Part shown: positions 1 through 14,100 of the stretch, in pieces | Position numbering within the stretch: position 1 is the first letter of the stretch | Layout of the letters: the number at the start of each line of letters is the position of its first letter | Assembly: GCA_964006375.1 (NCBI GenBank) | Contig: OZ023270.1 | Location: 77,868,891-77,932,890 of the forward strand | Origin: Tillus elongatus | Lineage: Eukaryota; Arthropoda; Insecta; Coleoptera; Cleridae | Reading direction: 5' to 3' | DNA length: 64,000 bases | The notes under the pieces: model-generated | The model's database searches: none | The model's input: the letters and a program-made list of their open reading frames with translations, nothing else | What the model was told of the DNA's origin: nothing | Program-made: the position numbers and the translations under genes

Positions 1-585
1 AAGCTTATAAAACATCAACTCTACCTAAAAGGGCATGAAATATCAAGTAAAATCGTTAGAAATATCAAGATCATTAGGACAAAATTTATAGCCAGATAAA
101 ATAAACGTGTAGAACAACCACAATGGGACATATATAAAACAATAAAGGACACGATTCCATCCAGTATGATCGTTAACTATCTGACGTCCATCAATAATGA
201 CACAGTTAATTAATACCTGAAGATAGGGAAATTAACAGAATGGTCTTAGATTAGATCGCGTGAGGTATACATATCGTTACTAGTAAAGTGATATAGTTTT
301 TTCTATTTGAATATACGAACGGTATAATTATTGCTTATTAGCGTTCTTTGAATTTGTGAATTATTCAGATGACACCAACAGTTTGTCAAGTCTATAGGAT
401 GTATTTAAATTAATTGTAGTTGCACGGGGAAACTGGAAGCAAAAAATTAGTTTCAAGGAAATTAGAAATCGTGTCTAATCAAATTTATCATTAAAACTTT
501 TGTCTAACTTAAGCTGCCATGTCAAGCGTTTTGAGTTTAAATAAACAATGCCTTTACAAAACAGTCAAGAATACATCAAATAAAT
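1..585. other. No recognised gene
   Basis: AT-rich DNA beginning at a HindIII site (AAGCTT), which may be chance or a clone end. No long reading frame, repeat motif or RNA signature was recognised. Confidence 0.5.
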
Positions 586-1079
586 CTCGAGACGCAGCAA
601 GTACGTTATGGTAATGAATTTTAATAAGACTAAGATTTTTTATTTAGTAAACGAAAAGTAGATACTTACTACAAAAGGTACAAATAAAATACAAGATCGC
701 TACACAAATCTTTACTAGTTATTTACACAGCCAGTTGTGTAAATAGAGAAATAGTCTGAATGCAGCAAGTGCGCTTTGGTGGTGAATTTTAATTAAAATG
801 TTTTAAATAGCAAATATGTGTTTTTTTTTAAAGAAAGCAGGCATCAAATTTGGTTACCAGTATGCATCATATAGTAGAAACAATGTACCATATATCATCA
901 AAATAACTTTATTGTTTGAAAATGTACAAACATGTTTCGAAAATAAACTTAAAATGTTCCCAAAAAACTAGTTTCATGGCCAACGAACGTTATAGGTTAA
1001 TAGCAAATTGAGATATTCAAATCTGAAGCGTTTAATAAAAATTTGCTACCATAACGCACTTGCTGCGTCCAGAATTTAT
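586..1079 (+). mobile_element. HTA element heads (two forward, one reverse)
   Basis: Diverged forward heads start near 586 (GACGCAGCAAGTACGTTATG) and 754 (TGCAGCAAGTGCGC). An inverted head ends at about 1079 (ACGCACTTGCTGCGTCC). The 754-1079 part is the head-to-head inverted unit of about 320 bp found in the long HTA copies. No TA array or tail is attached, so this is a truncated copy. Confidence 0.65.
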
Positions 1080-1405
1080 TTTCATACAAACATGTATCAT
1101 AATTAACGTGGCCGAAATTAGGTACATTACAGGTCAGGTCAGAACCTGCAAGGACCGGGAGAATCCCACTATCTAATTAAAACAAAGCATGGTTTAATCT
1201 AGTTGGACTGAGCAGATTTTAATAAAAATTCGCTACCATAACGCACTTTCTGCGTCCAGAATTTCTTTTCTTACAAGCATGCGTTATAATTACCGTGGTC
1301 AAATTTAGATACATTAAGGGTCAGCTGAGAACTGGCACGGACCGGGCGAATTCAAATATCTAATTACAACAAAGCATTGTTTAATCTATTTGCACTGAGA
1401 AAATT
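1035..1405. repeat. Direct tandem duplication, period about 180 bp
   Basis: Two adjacent units (about 1035-1217 and 1218-1405) each contain an inverted HTA head end followed by a stretch with ggaccggg and acaaagca. The second unit differs at many positions, so the duplication is old. Confidence 0.7.
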
Positions 1406-1740
1406 TACCGGCCTAACAAACTTTCAAGCCACTTGCAAAAGGAAGGTATGCACCAAATTTGATCGTCATTGAGGTATTATTTTTTAGGTTAATTATTGTT
1501 GCAAGAATATATGTTATTGCATTGAATAAATAAAAAGTGATAACAAAACTAAAAATTGTTCATTCAAAATGGTCACATATATATTGAAGTCTTAGACGTA
1601 ATATCTGGTTTAAGATATACTTGTTCCGTGGATTGTTTTAATCTAAAAATTTTAAGATGCACTAAATGTTCTATGAAACCCACCAAATTCATAAACACTT
1701 GTTTATCTAAGAATTTGAATTTCCAAATGCCTTAAAACTG
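1406..1740. other. No recognised gene
   Basis: AT-rich sequence with no reading frame or repeat that I could assign. The last bases lead into the RT fragment. Confidence 0.4.
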
Positions 1741-1953
1741 CCCACGATCATTCCAGTTTTCAAGAAAGGAGATTGGGAGTCATTGTAAAATTACAGACCA
1801 ATTTATATAATTCCATTTTTTTCTAAAATATTTGAAGTTGTGTTGTATAACCGAATCAATTCACTTAATAACACACAATTTGGTTTTAGGAAAAAACGAT
1901 CTACATCGCTGGCAGTGAGTAACCTGGTGGATGATATTTGTATGAGATTCTTA
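1741..1953 (+). pseudogene. Non-LTR reverse transcriptase fragment
   Basis: Frame 1 from 1741 reads as the first RT motifs of a non-LTR retrotransposon. It has IIPVFKKGD, then NYRPI, then IPFFSKIFE, then NTQFGFRKKRSTSLAV and LVDDI. These match the conserved 'KKGD..NYRPIS..S..SKIFE' and 'QFGFR..RST..A' blocks of CR1/Jockey-type RTs. A stop codon (TAA) sits between KKGDWESL and NYRPI, and similarity ends near 1953, so only about 70 codons remain of a domain of about 250. No matching EN or downstream RT lies next to it. It is a dead fragment of an element different from the three larger non-LTR copies in the window. Confidence 0.8.
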
Positions 1954-2208
1954 CTTGTTTTCAGTCCGCTTTCAGGACTATTTTGAAATACGATGTTAAA
2001 TAACTTCTCAATGCTCTTTACATCGAGGTGTATACCTGACAACTCTTGTTTCCTTGGAAAGTCTTGTCTTCTTGACGTGTCTTAGCTAACTTGACTTGTG
2101 GTTGGTTTTTAGTGACAGCTGCCAGATGTTTTCTTCGGCACCAAGTCATCTTCGCTCAGATTTTTTCTGTTTGTGATCTAGCTGCAGTACTGAAAAAAAA
2201 AAACCACT

Positions 2209-2210
<2 letters not shown>

Positions 2211-2288
<78 letters not shown>
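2211..2288. repeat. (TA)n microsatellite
   Basis: Pure dinucleotide array of about 39 units at the left edge of the truncated HTA tail. Confidence 0.97.
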
Positions 2289-2289
<1 letters not shown>

Positions 2290-2411
2290 TCTAAAACCGA
2301 CCTCGGATTTGGGTTCCAGGGGTCATAAATAGCGCTCATTTGTAGAAATTTGTTCAAAATTTCAAAAGTCGCGATCTCCTCATTAGTGAATTTTTTCTCC
2401 GAAAATTCACT
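2211..2411 (+). mobile_element. HTA element, 5'-truncated (TA array plus tail)
   Basis: A TA array is followed by the HTA tail (ACCGACCTCGGATTTGGG, then gcgctcatttg) and ends in a hairpin at 2383-2413, with arms TTAGTGAATTTT and AAAATTCACTAA. Nothing left of the TA array matches the HTA body. Confidence 0.75.
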
Positions 2412-2899
2412 AAAAAAGAACCATATCGAACAACGGCTCGAAGCTATGTTCCGTTTAATAGTTTGATGAATGGAATTTGTTGTCGAAGATGCTGTATTCT
2501 CTCCAATCGTGGGTATTTTAAATAATATATTTGATAAAACGAGAGGAGTGCGGTAAGAGGGAGGTTAATTTTTCGAATGTTTAGCAACACAAAAGAAATA
2601 CAGATAAACAAATTCCAAACGTATTCTTTCTTTTTGGCTTGTTGCTGTGTAACGCTTGTATTTTTATTTTTATTTATATTTGTAATAATATTAGGAATTC
2701 TGTCTATAAATTTAGCTAAATGGTGCATCGTTTTTTTATTGTACTTCATTTTGAACTGGGTAATGCACAGACATCGCCTTTAAACACTGTTAGTATGTAA
2801 TAATAACAATAATAATCGTGGAAGGGTTTTGCAGTGGTATTGAGGTGCAGTTTGAACTTCAAAAATGTCGCACCTTATGTGTAGTCATGGCGAAGATAT

Positions 2900-4216
2900 A
2901 ACTAGGTGTATAAAAAAATGCATAAAAGACAGCATATTGCTTCAGTCAATGTAGAAGACTGTTATAAATGCATAGTAATAGAACAGGCGAGGAATATAAA
3001 CCACTCAGTACTGACGAACAATCTGACAAATGAGTTTACGAAGCAAATAAAGCAGTTGGTGCGAGCACATCTCAACAGCAAGAACCTGACTAAAGCTCTT
3101 AACACATATGCATCTTCTGAACTTAGCTATTTATTTAGGATGATGAACTGGAGTTCAACGGATATATAAATCTACAACGGGAGGTACGAGCACTCCCAAG
3201 AAAATAAAAAAAGAATCTCCCCCATAGTGCGATCGAAAGAGACACCGAGGTTGAAGAGGGGCGTTGGATATTGGTGAACAGTTGGACGTACATATTTCTA
3301 TCAGCAGGAGCTTACTTCCGAACAACGCCACATGCGAGGTAAATGATTCAACACCGCTACAATTAAGAGAAAGTCACCATCGGACCGATCACTACAAGCT
3401 GCAATCTTCGATTCAAAACCCTCTCCATGGGCGACATCTGAATGAGACCGTCCAGGCACATGTCTATAAATCGGCGTCGAACTATCGGTTGGTGTCCGGT
3501 TAGATGTTTCCAGAGACAGAGGGGTTTTTGTTGGTCCTACAAGATCAGGTTGATTTGATCGATTTGACATCAGTCAAGTCTAGGAGCTTATTCCAACAAG
3601 AAACTTGAAGTATATACTTGGATATAATTCGGACTAATATGACAAATGCAGATTGGCTGTCAGTCATCAGGGACTATCGAGCACGTGACCGGAAGATGTC
3701 AAGCGTTTGCTGCAACAGAGGCACGACGCAGTCGAGAGAATACTTCATCAAGAACTGGCTCTGAAACTGGGACTTTTAAATCTTAGTAAGGTGCCCTACA
3801 ATAGGTCCGTCCTGAGCCAGTTCTAGAGGACTCAGGATACAGGTTGTACTGAGATCGGACCATGATCACAGACCAACGAGTTACCCACAACAGGTCAAAT
3901 AGAATAGTAGCGGATAGGTCTTGCAAACAAGTGACGCTAACTGGTGTAGCCATTTCGGGTACCAATAATCTAGAGATAAAGTATAATGAGAAGATTATTA
4001 AGTACAGGGAGCTTGAGATGCAAGTAAATAGACAGTGGAGGGCAGATAGTGTCCGAGTGATCCCGATATGATTATCTCGTCAACTGATGTGATTCCTAAG
4101 AATATTCGAAAGAACATTGAGAGACTGGGCCTTGGAGAGCACTCTTATAAGGTTATGCAGAAGGCAGTCCTACTTGCAGCTGCCCACACCGTGCCAAAAT
4201 TTCTGGAAAATGAGTA
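2900..4216 (+). pseudogene. Retrotransposon pol C-terminus with putative restriction-like endonuclease, degraded
   Basis: Three plus-strand frames must be combined. The first gives NEFTKQIKQLVRAHLNSKN followed by ALNTYASSELSYLF and NWSSTDI, typical of the thumb region after the RT domain of REL-type (R2/NeSL-like) non-LTR elements. Near 3675 the frame gives IEHVTGRC, a remnant of the Cys/His finger. From 3862 it reads ITDQRVTHNRSN, then NNLEIKYNEKIIKYRELEM, then SSTDVIPKNI and VLLAAAHTV, ending at TAA 4214-4216. The order 'THNRPD..D...VAIP...K..KY' is the layout I recognise for PD-(D/E)XK-like endonuclease tails. The PD here is mutated and at least three frameshifts or stops are needed, so it is inactive. 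Exact clade is uncertain. Confidence 0.7.
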
Positions 4217-4842
4217 ACTTGAAAAGGGCTTCATCTAAGCTCAGTATCTTTGGTATGTGAGATACTGTGATGTGTGAATGTTTCATTCTGATTTGAGATA
4301 CTGTGATGTGTGAGTGTTTCATTCTGAGAGAGTGTGAAAGCCCTTCAGACTAAAGCTATAATAACAATACTTTCTGGGAAATGAGGGTGTGTCCGTGTAG
4401 TTCAGAGCCCAATCACTTGAAAAGGGCTCCATCTAAGCTCAGTATCTTTGGTATTTGAGATACTGTGATGTGTGAATGTTTCATTCTGAGGGAGTGTGAA
4501 AGCCCTTCAGACTAAAGCTATAATAACAGTACTTTCTGGGAAATGAGGATGTGTCCATGTAGTTCAGAGCCAAATAACTTGAAAAGGGCTTCATCTAAGC
4601 TCAGTATCTTTGGTATTTGAGATACTGTGATGTGTGAATGTTTCATTCTGAGGGAGTGTGAAAGCCCTTCAGACTAAAGCTATAATAACAATACTTTCTG
4701 GGAAATGAGGGTGTGTCCGTGTAGTTCAGAGCCCAATAACTTGAACAGGGCTCCACCTGAGCTCAGTCTCTTTGGTATTTTATATACTCTGAGGGAGTGT
4801 GAAAGCGCTTCAGACTAAAGCTATAATAACAATACTGTTATA
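4217..4842 (+). repeat. 162-bp tandem repeat (about 3.6 units)
   Basis: ACTTGAAAAGGGCT recurs at 4217, 4415 and 4577, with a diverged start at 4739. The spacing is 198, 162 and 162. The first unit is longer because of an internal 36-bp duplication around 4254-4320 (gatactgtgatgtgtgaRtg). The array begins directly after the stop codon of the retrotransposon pol remnant, so it is probably that element's 3' UTR. Confidence 0.92.
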
Positions 4843-5865
4843 CAGTTTATTTTGTAACTCAAATAATGTCCACGTGGACGTAAAGAAGTCAGAAAAGACG
4901 AAAATATATATCATCCTTAACAATAGCAACAATAAATGTAAGAGATTAACAAAGTTATGGGTAATATAAAATTATTTAAAAGTTTGAAGATAAAAGAATC
5001 TATCATTTGGCATATTATTTTTTCTACGAAAATTCCCTAAAATGCCCTATATGATTTTGTTTATGCTAAGCTGAATTATATTTCATTAGCATCAAATAAA
5101 TTTTTTCATACATTTTCACCATTTCATTCCAGGCAAATGTTATTTTTTGCCTATCGAAAACAATCCTACAAGCAACTTGTTTTTACACGTTACCAGATTA
5201 CGTAGCATATCAATCTTCTAAGTTTTTTCTCCTGTTCCTTTTGTTGCTCCTATCTAACAAGATCACCCAGCGACATCGATGATGATGATCTCCTAGGCAT
5301 CAAGCCCATTCGGGCGACATTATGCAAGCAGAACCGCAGCAAACTGCCGCTATAATTTATGTCCCGAGCAATCGTCAGACCTGAATTCTAGACGAGGAGA
5401 ATCGCGAGCTGAGAGAAGCTGCTGGCAGACGTTGAGACATTGACGGATGCCAACCCCTCCTCGCGAACAAGTTTGAAAAACGACAAACATGGCAAACGAT
5501 ACACGGCGTGTTTAAATAACGACAGACAGGACATCAACTGGCATCATGTCCACTGTAATGTATGAACAACACCTTCGATGTAAACGTTCCACTGGCCTTT
5601 AATTAGGATTTACTATTTAACCGGGTTGTGTCCAACACGACGGGATGGTATTCAACAAAAGCGCCGGCTATACATTGCTCTTTATCCCTGGTTACGGCTC
5701 GTTAAAGTCATTGAGGGATTATTCTGGTTTGAAAAATATGCCTCGCTAAAAATAGCTGTTTAATAAATGAATATTACTTTTTTATTAAGCTGAATTTGCA
5801 CCAAAAATGGTTGTGGTTTTATTATCCGGAATTATACAATTTTGAAGGTTATCTCAGTAATCCTC

Positions 5866-5868
<3 letters not shown>
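4843..5868. other. No recognised gene
   Basis: A mixed stretch. It is AT-rich to about 5250, then has a GC-richer patch (5270-5700) with no long reading frame. The patch may be single-copy DNA, but nothing in it was identified. Confidence 0.4.

Positions 5869-5942
<74 letters not shown>
5869..5942. repeat. (TA)n microsatellite
   Basis: About 37 units. It directly abuts the 3' side of the non-LTR copy on the right and replaces that element's normal poly-A end. Confidence 0.97.
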
Positions 5943-5945
<3 letters not shown>

Positions 5946-5959
5946 TTGTTAATTCTGGA

Positions 5960-8848
5960 CTTGAAGGTTTGGAGGTTCGGAGGAGAATGAAAAACATGTG
6001 CCGGCAAGGAATTCCACAACTTGAAAGTCCTCGGGACAAAAGAGCGGGCATAACAAAATATTCTATGTCTGGCAACTTGAATAGTAAAAGGATCCATTCG
6101 CTCTGTTCCCCTGGTAGATCTGTTCGAGACAGCAGGTGGAGGAACTCTGGAAGAAAGCTCCTCTGAGCAGTGCCCGTGCAGATATCTATAAAAGAGAGAG
6201 AGAGAGAGAGGTCACCAACGGCACATCGGTGGGCAAGGGATGGCAGCCTTTGGTGAGGGTAGAGTCATTGATGAGCCGTATAGCTCTCTTCTGAATGGAG
6301 TCCAGGGTAGCGAGTGTAGAAGCGGCAGCGGCACCCCATATATGGGAGCAGTATTCGAAGTTTGGTCTTATTTGTGAAGTATATAAGGTATAGAGATTAG
6401 CTGGTGAAAAGTATTTGCAAGCCCGGAAGAGGAAACCTAATTTCTTATCAGGCGCTTGTGCAATTGATGTCACATGTTGGTGCCAATTGAGATTTCGATC
6501 CACAGAAATGCCAACCAGTGAAAAGGACTCATTAGTTTGAATAACTTGGTTGTTCATTGTGATGGGTCTAGCGCTGGTGTCTCTTATGAGATAGAAAGCA
6601 AGACTGAGATTTGGTAGAGTTGAATTGTACAAGATTTCTACTTCCCCAGTCTAATATTTTTTGGATATCCACAGAGACAGAACCCTCCACGAGTCTGTGA
6701 TCCTCATCTAATTGGGCTAAAGAGACAGGCTTAGAATATTGTATATTTGAGTGAAGGGTGCTGTCATCCGCGTAACTATGAACTGGGTTGGATGTGCTAG
6801 AAAGGAGGTTATTGATGTGGAGAAGAAACAAAGCAGGGGCTAAAGCTGAACCTTGAAGGACTCATGCATTAATTGGATACAGTTTAGATTAATGGCCATC
6901 CACGACAAGAGAAAAGCTTCTGTTGGAGGGAAAATTTGCTGTCTATGTACAGAGTTTTGGTGGTAGACCATAGGCCGGAAGCTTATTAAGCAGCGCTGCG
7001 TGTCAGACCTGCTCGAATGCTTTGGATATGTCTAGAGCGACATTCTGGGATTCACCGTGTAGTTCCATAGATTTGTTCCAAGAATGGGTGACAAATGAAA
7101 GCAGGTCTGTTTGTCGTGGATTAGACTGTGTTTCTCAATAAATTTTAGTATTTCGGTGTTTATATACTTTTTCATCACTTTAGAGACGACTGAAAGGAGA
7201 GAAATAGGATTGTAGTTGCTAGGAAGCGATTTGGATTCTTTATTGGGGACGGGTTGTACTAGAGCAGTTTTCTAGTTACTAGGGAATATGCCTCTATTGT
7301 AAGATGTCTGAAACAGACGAGTCAGGACAGGAGCAAGTCCTGTGAGCATTTTTTGAAAACAATTGCTGGGATCTCGTCAAGGCCAGAGGCTTTCCTGGTA
7401 TCAAGAGAAGAGAGCATATTTCGTACCTGTTTAGTTTTGCAAATAGAATCCGTCATTTTATGCGCGACATTGGGGACTGTTGGTGGTTGAACATTTGGAG
7501 GTGGGTTGAGAGTAGAATTGCCGGCGAACAACGAGGCAAAAAGTTCAGCGTTGCCCAGGGCGGTAGAAACAATTTCATCCCCTGAAACAAGAGATGGCAA
7601 CGTGCTCTTGTAGAAAATTTTCCCAACAGATTTAGCAAGAGTTCAGAAGGGTTTGCTGCCGTTGAAGCTTGAGAGGACTTTGTTTTTCATGTGGTTATTA
7701 AACGAGTTTTTTTCCTCAGAAAGAATGCGGACATAGCAGTTTCTTGCGTCGTTAAATGCTTGACGGTTTTCTTGACTGGGATTGTGTAGAAGCGTTTTGT
7801 GAGCTTTGACCTTTTCAAGTCTGGGCTTGTCACAGGATTTAGAGAACCAGGGCTTTTGAGTGGCTGAAGAGGTTTTCTCTGTACGTGGAATAAATAATTC
7901 CATGCCAGCTTGGATGATTTCGGTGACGTTTTGTGAGATATCAGAGGGGTCAGGATGATAGACGCAGACAGACGCGCATGGAAATGAGGAAAGGTAATCC
8001 CGAATTTCGTCCCAGTTTGCGGAGTTGTAGTGCCAAACGATACGTGGGTGTGATCACTGTGTGACCTCGGGTTACATTGCGTAGGAAGCAGTGACCATGC
8101 CGTGGTCTGAGCGACCAAGGGGTGATTGATGTCTTATAGCATTCAGGTTTTGTAGGGATATCCAAGGGTTTTGAGCTGTGTGTTGGGATGCGAGGAAAGT
8201 AAGTATGTTGCTGAACCATATTGGCTAGAGAATTGCTGACTGCGTAGGCCTCCGCTGCTCCCTTTGTGGGTCGGTTTTTGAGGATCCTAGCCATTCCTTA
8301 TTATGGACAGTAAAGTCACCAAGAAGAGTGATCTCGGAGGAATGATATTCAGAAATCAGATAGTTGGTTTTTTCAGAAAGAGCTGGACAAAGTTGTTGTC
8401 AGAAGGTGACCGGTAAATGCAACAGATTAATTTAGTTGCAGCCCTGAGAAAGAGTTTCATCCAAGGTATGTCTTTTCTTCCAGCTTCCAAATTTGGGAGT
8501 CTGGTGCAGGGTAGATTGCTACGGATGTATGCGCACACACCTGGACAAAGTTGTTGTCAGAAGGTGACCGGTAAATGCAACAGATGAATTTAGTTGCAGC
8601 CCTGAGAGAGAGTTTCATCCAAAGTATGTCTTTTGTACCAGCTTCTAAATTGGGGAGTCTAGTGCTATAATGTTACGGACGTATGCGGATACACCACGCA
8701 ATCTAAAGGAAGTAAGGAGCTCATACTCCGGGAAATTAAGGTGATTAGTGGCTGTTTTGGCACTGATTTGGGTTTCGGTGAGAAAGAGGAGTTGGAGCCT
8801 ATTAGCCTGGAAATGGTAGACGAAGTACAGGTTAAATCTAGGCCACAT
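5960..8848 (-). pseudogene. ORF2 of non-LTR copy 1: endonuclease and reverse transcriptase
   Basis: The minus strand encodes LQLLFLTETQISAK and then ICCIYRSPSDNNF. It continues with LLGDFTVHNKEWLGSS at about 8290-8335 and LGRSDHGMVTA near 8100, which are the E, YRSP, GDFN and SDH motifs of an APE endonuclease. The RT follows, with LDTRKASGLDEIPA at about 7400, the NYRPISLLS region near 7220, and SYADDSTLHSNIQ at about 6770 (catalytic YADD). The C-terminal part has LNWHQHVTSIA and IRPNFEYCSHIWGAAA, and ends with PRTFKLWNSLPAHVF near 6020. Together these parts form one ORF2 of roughly 950 codons. It is broken by many frameshifts and stops, and by a duplication in the EN (8385-8700), so it is dead. 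In life it would nick target DNA and reverse-transcribe its own RNA. Confidence 0.85.
8385..8700 (-). repeat. Tandem duplication inside the endonuclease
   Basis: The block starting CTGGACAAAGTTGTTGTCAG occurs at about 8384 and again at about 8542. Both copies run through the YRSP-coding region to a 'cggaYgtatgcg' sequence. Period is about 158 bp. Confidence 0.85.
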
Positions 8849-9350
8849 ATATTCGAGAAGGGTTTGTTAAATCTTGATGCCAGCGCGTCCTGCACACCCC
8901 TCTCCCGGGGATCCGAATGGAGGGGTATTTTATCTCCGGAATCTTTTGCACAAGAAGGAGCCATCATCATTTTTGTTTATAAGGGAAACCGACTTATACA
9001 CCAGAACCGGAAACGTCCGTTGGGACTTCACCGGACGCTTGATGTAAGGGGTGGTACCTCCTCGGGCGTGAAAAGAATTCTTTACTATCACGTAGAGGAA
9101 AAGTCCACTACCACCTACCTAATCAAACTTACTTATTTTCCCTCTCATTTTCAAATTAGGATATTTGAACATTTTACAAATCCGAGCATCCCAATATACC
9201 CCAAGGCGGTCATTAGGGTGGAATCGCCACAATTCGGGTGTAAACGTTCGTTGCACATGAGGAACACATTGTGGAGATCCCGTCCTAGGTGTGTTATTTT
9301 ATTTGTTATCATTGCATTAGGATGTATGCCTGTAGTATAATATGTATCGT

Positions 9351-9863
<513 letters not shown>

Positions 9864-9866
9864 AAC

Positions 9867-11127
9867 AAAAATACATACAGAGGAACATAGAAACTTCTAC
9901 TTTTTTGGAGTCGGTTAAAATGTAAGAGGAAGTCCGAAGGGAAAACCTTTAAAAAACCAGGCGCACTTGATGAATTGTGAAAATAACAACGAAACGAAAG
10001 GAATTCCTGGAGATAAAATTTCATGGTTGCAACGATACGGCGACTTCGCCTTCAGACTGTGATGGTGATAATGGGCTGATTATGTATTTCTTCGGAAAAC
10101 AAAGATATTTGTGATTTCTGTTAGATTTGAGACACACTTCTACATGAAAGTCCGACACTTCAACATAAAATTTAAGTCTCTAACACACGTGTGTGTAACT
10201 TATTTTGCTTGTAATGCTATCAAACAATTCATCACAACTCTTACAGCACACAGGACCTCTAACAAACTTAGTTAGATAAATATATATTTGAGGTAAGTTA
10301 ATTACCGCCATCCTGTATATCAATTCGGCATCAGGTCTTTTATCAGAAGGATCAATCAGTCGGATGTCTGCGCATGTGTGTATCCAGTATATTTACTAAG
10401 ACAATCGCTAGATGTCACTCGTACTTTATGAACGTTAATTTCCGACATGTCCTGTGCAATTGTCACTTCCAGGCCGACTGCGATAAATCCGCTCAGAACA
10501 ATTGGAGATATTTCGTTTAGATACAAGTGACCGTTTAAGGTCTTGAGGGAATTTTTAATTACGCTCTTTTTATAGAATGGCATCTTTATGTAGACGATAA
10601 ACGTTCAAGTGAGTTATAATATATTTAAAGTTACACGCCTGGCGATTTTCTTTTTAAGCTGAGCTGGGCGACTAGCGCTCGAGTGATGTAGGATTTTTTC
10701 TAACGCGTTGTAATCGTAAACAATGAGGCAAATTAAGAGGACAAAGGAACTGAAAAGCACGGCTTTTTGCTCGCAAATCGTATTAAATTTTTAATTTTAT
10801 TGTACTTTTTACACCGTTTAGCGAATTTTCGTAGAAAAAAATTCTAATAAGCGCGAACTTAGGACCCTTTGAAGCCATATTTTGGGTAAGTTTTAATTTT
10901 TTAATCTCGAATGAGATGGAGGTGAAAAGATAGGAGCAATTAAAGTTTATGACCGTGACATAAACATTTCCGGATATGGATCCTTTTTAGCGTTCCTATT
11001 GTAGTGGCACGTTCGGAGCAAAATAAGAATTCATCACAACAGACTAAGCAATCTTCGACAGTTCCTTCTGCTTTTACATGCAGTTTTATTAGTGATTTTT
11101 TATTAATAAAATTTAGAATTTTTTTAA

Positions 11128-11131
<4 letters not shown>
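9867..11131. other. No recognised gene
   Basis: About 1.26 kb with no repeat seen elsewhere in the window. The best reading frame is a 75-codon minus-strand one at 10356-10583, which has no recognisable motif. This may be single-copy intergenic DNA. Confidence 0.45.

Positions 11132-11202
<71 letters not shown>
11132..11202. repeat. (TA)n microsatellite
   Basis: About 35 units marking the left end of a truncated HTA copy. Confidence 0.97.
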
Positions 11203-11204
<2 letters not shown>

Positions 11205-12249
11205 TGAAATTTGGTAGGTGCCTTTCTTCTGCAAGTGGCTTGGATAAGTTCGTTAGAAAGGAGAATAAGACCAGTTTTTCCTGGAAAATCGTGGGTTTTC
11301 TTTCGAAAAAATTTATATCTCCAGAAATAACAAAGTAATTTGGTACGCAGGTTTATATCATTTTAGATAAATCACCTACTAAAATCTAGCTCTGTAGGTT
11401 AAAAGATACAAAATTATAGGCATTTAAAGAAAAATAAATTGAGGTTTTCCTCAAAACGTCAAAGTCGCGATTTAAAATGTCAAAATTGGCAACATTTAGG
11501 CAAAGAACCTGAAACTAATATGAGCTTTGGAAAGAAAATGTCTTAAGAAGAATGTTTTACAAAGCCTGAAGTCTTAGCTTCAACCGTCCTTCCTTTTACT
11601 AAAATATTTCCAGAAAAGTCATTTCAAATAGACTCTGATGCTTTTGCAGTAGTCTTAGATATAGAGTTCATCGTTTAATGGTACATAATTTTCATCAATT
11701 TTTCGTAAAAAGTCAATAAAGCTAAATATATCCGTTATTATATAAGATACGAAAAAAATTGTATACATTAATTATAGGGTGCCTTGAGCTATATCTTAAA
11801 AAATATTTCTACAATCACAGGCTTCCCCATAAGTCGTCGATGATACACATTTTTTTTTAATCGAACACGCCTTATGTTATTGCATTTTTGCATTTTCCAT
11901 CGAAACATAATGCATGTTTGTAAAAAAAGAAATTCTGGACGCAGCAAGTGCGTTATGGTAGCGAATTTTCATTAATTGTTTCAAATTTGAATAGCTCAAT
12001 TTGCTATTAACCTATTAGGTTGACCAAGTAACCAGTTTTTTTTGGGAACACCATAAGCTTACTTTGGGAAATTTTTGTTCATTTTTAAAAATAAAGGTAT
12101 TTTGATGAGACATGGCACATTGTTCTACTATATAGGTTATATTAGTAACCAAATTTGATGCGTGCTTTCTTAAAAAAAGACATATTTGCTATTAGAAACA
12201 TTTTAAAGAAAATTCACTACCATAACGCACTTGCTGCGTCCAGACTTTT
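11132..12249 (-). mobile_element. HTA element, long form, tail missing
   Basis: The copy runs right to left on the minus strand. The outer head ends at about 12249 (CACTTGCTGCGTCCAG), with an inner inverted head near 11931 (CTGGACGCAGCAAG). A body of about 720 bp follows, then the TA array at 11132-11202. The hairpin tail left of the TA array is absent. Confidence 0.85.
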
Positions 12250-12345
12250 GTTCAAATGGAATACCCTATATTTTATGTTGTTATCTTTAGTTTGAACTTT
12301 TGTTAAGTACTCAATATGTTAAAAATTCATAGTTTTCATATTATT

Positions 12346-14100
<1,755 letters not shown>

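Larger units (their letters stand above)
5943..9350 (-). mobile_element. Non-LTR retrotransposon copy 1 (CR1/Jockey group)
   Basis: This is the longest of three copies of the same family (others at 43191-44302 and 47451-48726). Reading the minus strand from right to left it holds a 5' region of uncertain extent, an APE-type endonuclease, an RT and a C-terminal region. The 3' end stops at a TA array, although copies 2 and 3 continue about 90 bp to a poly-A tail. It is therefore 3'-truncated. The 5' boundary is not visible; similarity to coding sequence fades beyond about 8850. Confidence 0.85.

Noticed and set aside
4217..4842. CRISPR-like array
   Set aside because: Head-to-tail 162-bp units without short repeat-spacer structure, in a eukaryotic repeat context.
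8741..9340. 199-codon plus-strand open frame
   Set aside because: It lies antisense to the endonuclease part of the non-LTR element and shows no domain of its own; it is a shadow frame.
10356..10583. 75-codon minus-strand frame in unassigned DNA
   Set aside because: Length is within chance for this window and no domain is recognisable.
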